NCBI GenBank assembly: GCA_021029095.1
Contig: JAJOHG010000007.1
Coordinates: 372,001-436,000, forward strand
Length of the DNA: 64,000 bases
Direction: 5' to 3'
Origin: Phellopilus nigrolimitatus
Lineage: Eukaryota > Basidiomycota > Agaricomycetes > Hymenochaetales > Hymenochaetaceae
Shown here in pieces: positions 60,697 through 64,000 of this stretch (position 1 is its first letter; each line of letters starts with the position of its first letter). The notes beneath the pieces were generated by a model. The model did no database searches, was not told the DNA's origin, and worked only from the letters and a program-made list of their open reading frames with translations. The translations under genes and the position numbers were made by a program.

Positions 60697-62471
60697 CCTA
60701 TGCCCTATGCGACAGCTCCTCCCCCTCTGGCCAATTTACCATCCATTTCTTTTTACCATTCTAAGTATCCCCCCTTTCTTCAATGTTGTCTTGTCCGTCT
60801 TGTTGTTCTTGTGCTATCTGCTATGCATTCCAGCGCATATACCCTCGCTTGAGATAGGTGCTTTCTATTCCCTCGATTTTCCACATCAGTCTCAGCATCA
60901 TGTAGTCTAATATTCCCAAGCCTTGAATAATCTGCCACGAGTACATGTAGTGGCTCCCTTGACTCGTATATGCAAACTCTACTTTGTATCACTAAACCTT
61001 TCTTACAATTTATTTTGACATTCCCGCTTTTCGAAGATCGTGAAGCACCCGGAAAGGCAGTCTTTGTCCTGGTCCACTTATATCCTCAACTCAAAAGTTG
61101 AACAAACACACAAGAAAGAACCTGCTTCAGGAATCGCCCCTTTTGTGTTTCAGTACTGGTTTTTATAAGGAAAATCGCCTATTGAGTTTGTGCTCCCGTC
61201 TGCAGTTGTGTTCACTTGTTGCTGCAACTTCATCTTGATCTGCATCGCCAATCAAACAGATCTCCTGATCGGATTCCCCTTGTCGCCATCAGGGGAATCC
61301 TTTTTTTGCACTCACCACTGTTTTGCCGATCTGTCAGGTCCCGTCAAATTTGTGATGTTTGTACCGCGAACCACTCGCTAGTATGGCCATCATCGACTCA
61401 TCCAGCGTAACTCCTTGTTAATTACACCACCTCATCTCCATTATCTCCTTGTCTCGATGTCTATTCTCCATCTTTCCGGGTTCAAATCAATCGCGCGGAA
61501 GCACAACTTAACCGAGGGCTGGCTCGAAATGCCGAGCTTCTACGCTTTCGTGAGAATCGGATGTTCGTCACCCCGCCAACCCCGTCAGCGCGCTAATCCA
61601 CGGACCTTAGACGAGTCTTCTCTCCGAGAGATTTTTATAGATCCGCCACAAGGATGTTTGAATTAAGTCGGTTTTGTCAAATCGTCTGAGTGCACCTCGA
61701 TCATAATGGACGTTATGCAGGAGCTCATGTAGACGCAGCTCCGGCGAAGTTAGGATTCCAGGAGGATCTGACTCCGGCTTATCTGCAGATGAGCGGCGGA
61801 TGAGGTGCATCAATGTATTCTTGTCTTACGGTATTTTTTTCTCTTTTCTCGCACCATTCTCTCACGGCGATGAAGATCGCGTTTGATTTTTACTTAGTTG
61901 TAGGAGGCAGTCTGGCTTTTCTCTACCTCTTGCGTTCTCATATTACATAAGCAAGAAGTTACGATCAAGTTAGTAAGAACCCACACTTGCTATAGGAATC
62001 TTGGACCCATCATCAAGCTATAAATCTGATAGATACTATTTTGATATATGTACAGTATTAGTTGGAAGTGGCCGACGAAAGCGCGCCTTAGCCAAAATGA
62101 TTTCTACTGGACTGTACATACATCTGCTGTCTACATTACCTAAGTTCAGGCATTTGCTGAATTGGCCCCGATACATGTCCCCTTCCTCACTTCCCCTCTT
62201 CTCTCTGTTCCTTGAGGCTTTCCCCTCACTCTCCTTTGCTTTGCTTCCCTGTCGAGTTGAGCTCATCGGTAAGTTCAGAAGTTCCCTGCATATTACCACC
62301 TACGACACATTATGAAAGCAAAGTATGTAGTAAGTTATATGCAAAGACTATTTTCAACCAAAATCATCCAAGTCTCTAGAAAAAAAAAGAAAGCGAATGA
62401 GATTCCTGCGGAATGAATATACGATCTCAATTTCCTGTTGATAAACAATAACTCACAATCATTTCTCCGTT
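60697..62471. other. Long intergenic region, no supported gene
   Basis: About 1.8 kb between two convergent genes. Short frames only (the longest about 100 codons at 62001-62315), none with a domain. A 19-base sequence at 62248-62266 recurs at the right edge of the window (63975-63993). Confidence 0.45.
62248..62266 (+). repeat. Short direct repeat, copy 1
   Basis: CCTGTCGAGTTGAGCTCAT occurs here and again at 63975-63993 in the same orientation. Flanking bases also agree in part (GCTT before, GG shortly after). Confidence 0.6.
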
Positions 62472-63097
62472 CTATATTGGCAAAGGCACGTTTTGCAATA
62501 GCTTCTTGCGACCCTCTGAGGTCTTCGGAAGCTCTTGAATAGTGAGCGACGGATTCCTCCTGAGCGCTTTTGTTTCAAAATCCTCTAGGTATTTAATGAA
62601 TTCATTGTTGGGTATCACTTTTGGTCTTTGACTCCAAACTTGTGCGAGCGCTTGCAAAAGCGAGTATCCTTGGTATCGCATCAAGTACGCGATAACGACG
62701 GACGGCGAGCGCGAAATCCCACCAAGACAATGTACGAGAACCTTCCGCATCTTTTGCTGTGTCACAATTTTCTTTTCTTGCTGTTCCTCGTTGTGCCGTA
62801 CTACATCATCGATGATGCTGGCCGCCTCGTCGCAGACCTCGAAGAATCTCTCTGGGGTCACAGATGACGAGCTCTTTAGCCCGATAACTTTGTTCTGCAC
62901 GCCGGGAGGCAGCTTCCCCGGCTTGCTGCCGATGCTCACTACGTCTGTAATGCCTTTTGTTGAAGAAAGGTCGTGTTCTTCGCAGCAGTCTCGTGCCCCA
63001 CGTAAAGGAAATCTCCGTAAACCAGATTCGCATCGGCTGTGCCTCTGGACGAGCCCTTAGCGGATGCAGAGGGTGATCTTTTCTTTTGACGTGACAT
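62472..63097 (-). CDS. Dual-specificity protein phosphatase, frame broken near the N-terminus
   Basis: The catalytic loop VHCLGGISRSPSVVIAYLM contains the HC-x5-R signature with the nucleophilic Cys. YSLLQALAQVWSQRP and the C-terminal helix follow, as in small DUSPs. The ATG at 63097 opens a frame with a basic N-terminus and GDFLYVGHETAAKNTTFLQQ, the normal strand before the active site. This frame stops at about 62943, while the catalytic part is in the next frame (ITDVVSIGSKPGKLPPG). One extra base in the run at 62955-62958 would join both into a protein of 208 residues, so I treat it as one gene. Substrate unknown. There are no introns. Confidence 0.8.
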
Positions 63098-64000
63098 AGT
63101 ATTGTGTGCAGTAGTGTGTAGTCGTATATTCTTTTTATAAATTACATTGTTTCGGCTATATTTAAGTGTGCTTCGTTAACTAGGTTGTTCCAAAAGACAA
63201 AGTGTCTGATAAAGTAAGTGCACTTTGCACGACAGTAAAGCAAAATCGCTCTCGCAATGTTACAATGCATGCACGCATAACCTCGTATCCCCGCGCAAAC
63301 AAATACGATGCTGTGTTCATCTAGACAGCATATACAATCCCCCCAAATGGAGGTATTTATACTTTGAACATTTCTGAAGGCGAGGGGGATTGCGTATGTC
63401 TGGTGCAAAGCAAAAGCAAAGGTAGAAAGTGATACTAATCGATTGTACGAAAAAAAAAAATAGTGACGATGTTATTCCATCGAAGTATACAGTCTGCACG
63501 GTGAGACAGGAACCGCGCGAGAGGACCTATACAATGGTAAGCGCAGTCGTTGCGTGGTGGTGCGAACATCTGAGGTAGGCGAAAGAATAAGGATCTTACT
63601 TAAACTACTGGTTTTTGGGCTTTTGGAAAGCCGTTTCAGAGAAATGAGGGAGACGAGCCAATCACGGCACGGTGAGCCTCGTGCTCGCAGAGCCGAGATG
63701 CTGAGCTCGTAACGGCTCGTCCGAGCACGCAACCGGCGTGCGCGAGGGACGGGGCTCCGCCGACCTGCGCTCCAACTCCAATTCTAACATTTCGTTCGTC
63801 CCCTTTTTCTTTACTCTTCTGGTCACCTCAGACGTTCGCACACCGCACAAACGACTGAGCCTACATTGTATTGGGTTTGCGCGGACCTGTCTCACCAAGC
63901 AGGAGGAGACGAATATTTTTCTGACCCACCTGTAATTTCTTAAGGAGAATGGCAAATAAAATTCGATCAGCTTTCCTGTCGAGTTGAGCTCATTGGCGGG
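63098..64000. other. Right-edge region, no supported gene
   Basis: About 0.9 kb upstream of the phosphatase. Short frames, one poly-A stretch at 63450-63460, and the second copy of the 19-base direct repeat near the edge. Any gene here would need sequence beyond the window. Confidence 0.45.
63975..63993 (+). repeat. Short direct repeat, copy 2
   Basis: Exact 19-base match to 62248-62266, lying seven bases from the right edge of the window, so its true extent cannot be judged. Confidence 0.6.

Noticed and set aside
61470..61500. GGTTCAAATC-like sequence suggesting a tRNA T-arm
   Set aside because: Flanking bases do not form the T stem and no acceptor or anticodon arm can be drawn.

Overview
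This window is nuclear DNA of a filamentous basidiomycete, most likely an Agaricomycete. Nearly every gene is split by short GT-AG introns of about 48-70 bases, genes are dense on both strands, and the gene content is that of a mushroom-forming fungus: F-box families, a multi-membrane-span hybrid histidine kinase, a Crinkler-like NTPase and single-copy housekeeping genes. I see no bacterial operons, rRNA, tRNA or CRISPR array. Gene models were built by hand from reading frames and splice sites; where exon lengths sum to whole codons this is stated.

Layout, left half. 1-1351: 3' part of an F-box gene. 1352-4065: gene-poor DNA holding a foldback repeat (2878-3350) and a degraded fragment of the downstream RXT3 gene (3365-3690). 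4066-5744: F-box/propeller-like gene. 6463-7052: small unknown gene. 7774-12538 (-): RXT3, Rpd3L histone deacetylase subunit. 13165-15101 (-): DGAT2. 15408-18356 (-): CDC48. 18616-20639 (-): mitochondrial GatA, divergent from 20788-22504 (+) MAK11. 22553-25840 (-): GPATCH1-like, divergent from 25939-28146 (+), a Crinkler-type protein. 28695-33030 (+): POL3.

Right half. 33374-35664 (+): HIRIP3-like chromatin protein. 35881-36778 (+): VPS25. 38610-43221 (+): hybrid histidine kinase. 43655-45967 (+): Nup2-like Ran-binding protein. 46274-47935 (+): F-box gene. 48249-50487 (-): VMS1, divergent from 50778-51890 (+) SEC53. 52577-53064 (+): eL30. 53818-55597 (+): LEO1, convergent with 55730-58037 (-) ataxin-10. 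58951-60696 (+): conserved protein of unknown function. 62472-63097 (-): dual-specificity phosphatase.

Functional links. CDC48 and its ribosome-quality-control cofactor VMS1 lie in one window, and VMS1 keeps the Cdc48-binding VIM motif. RXT3, LEO1, the HIRIP3-like protein and GPATCH1 act on chromatin, transcription or RNA. Most of the rest is core housekeeping (POL3, eL30, MAK11, SEC53, VPS25).

The most unusual signals are: a probable AT-AC intron that splits the phospho-acceptor box of the histidine kinase; a Crinkler-type NTPase starting 98 bp from an RNA-processing gene; a decayed partial copy of RXT3 about 4 kb from its source; a 13-base microexon in DGAT2; a GC-AG intron in POL3; and a set of one-base frame breaks, several in homopolymers, scattered over six otherwise conserved genes.
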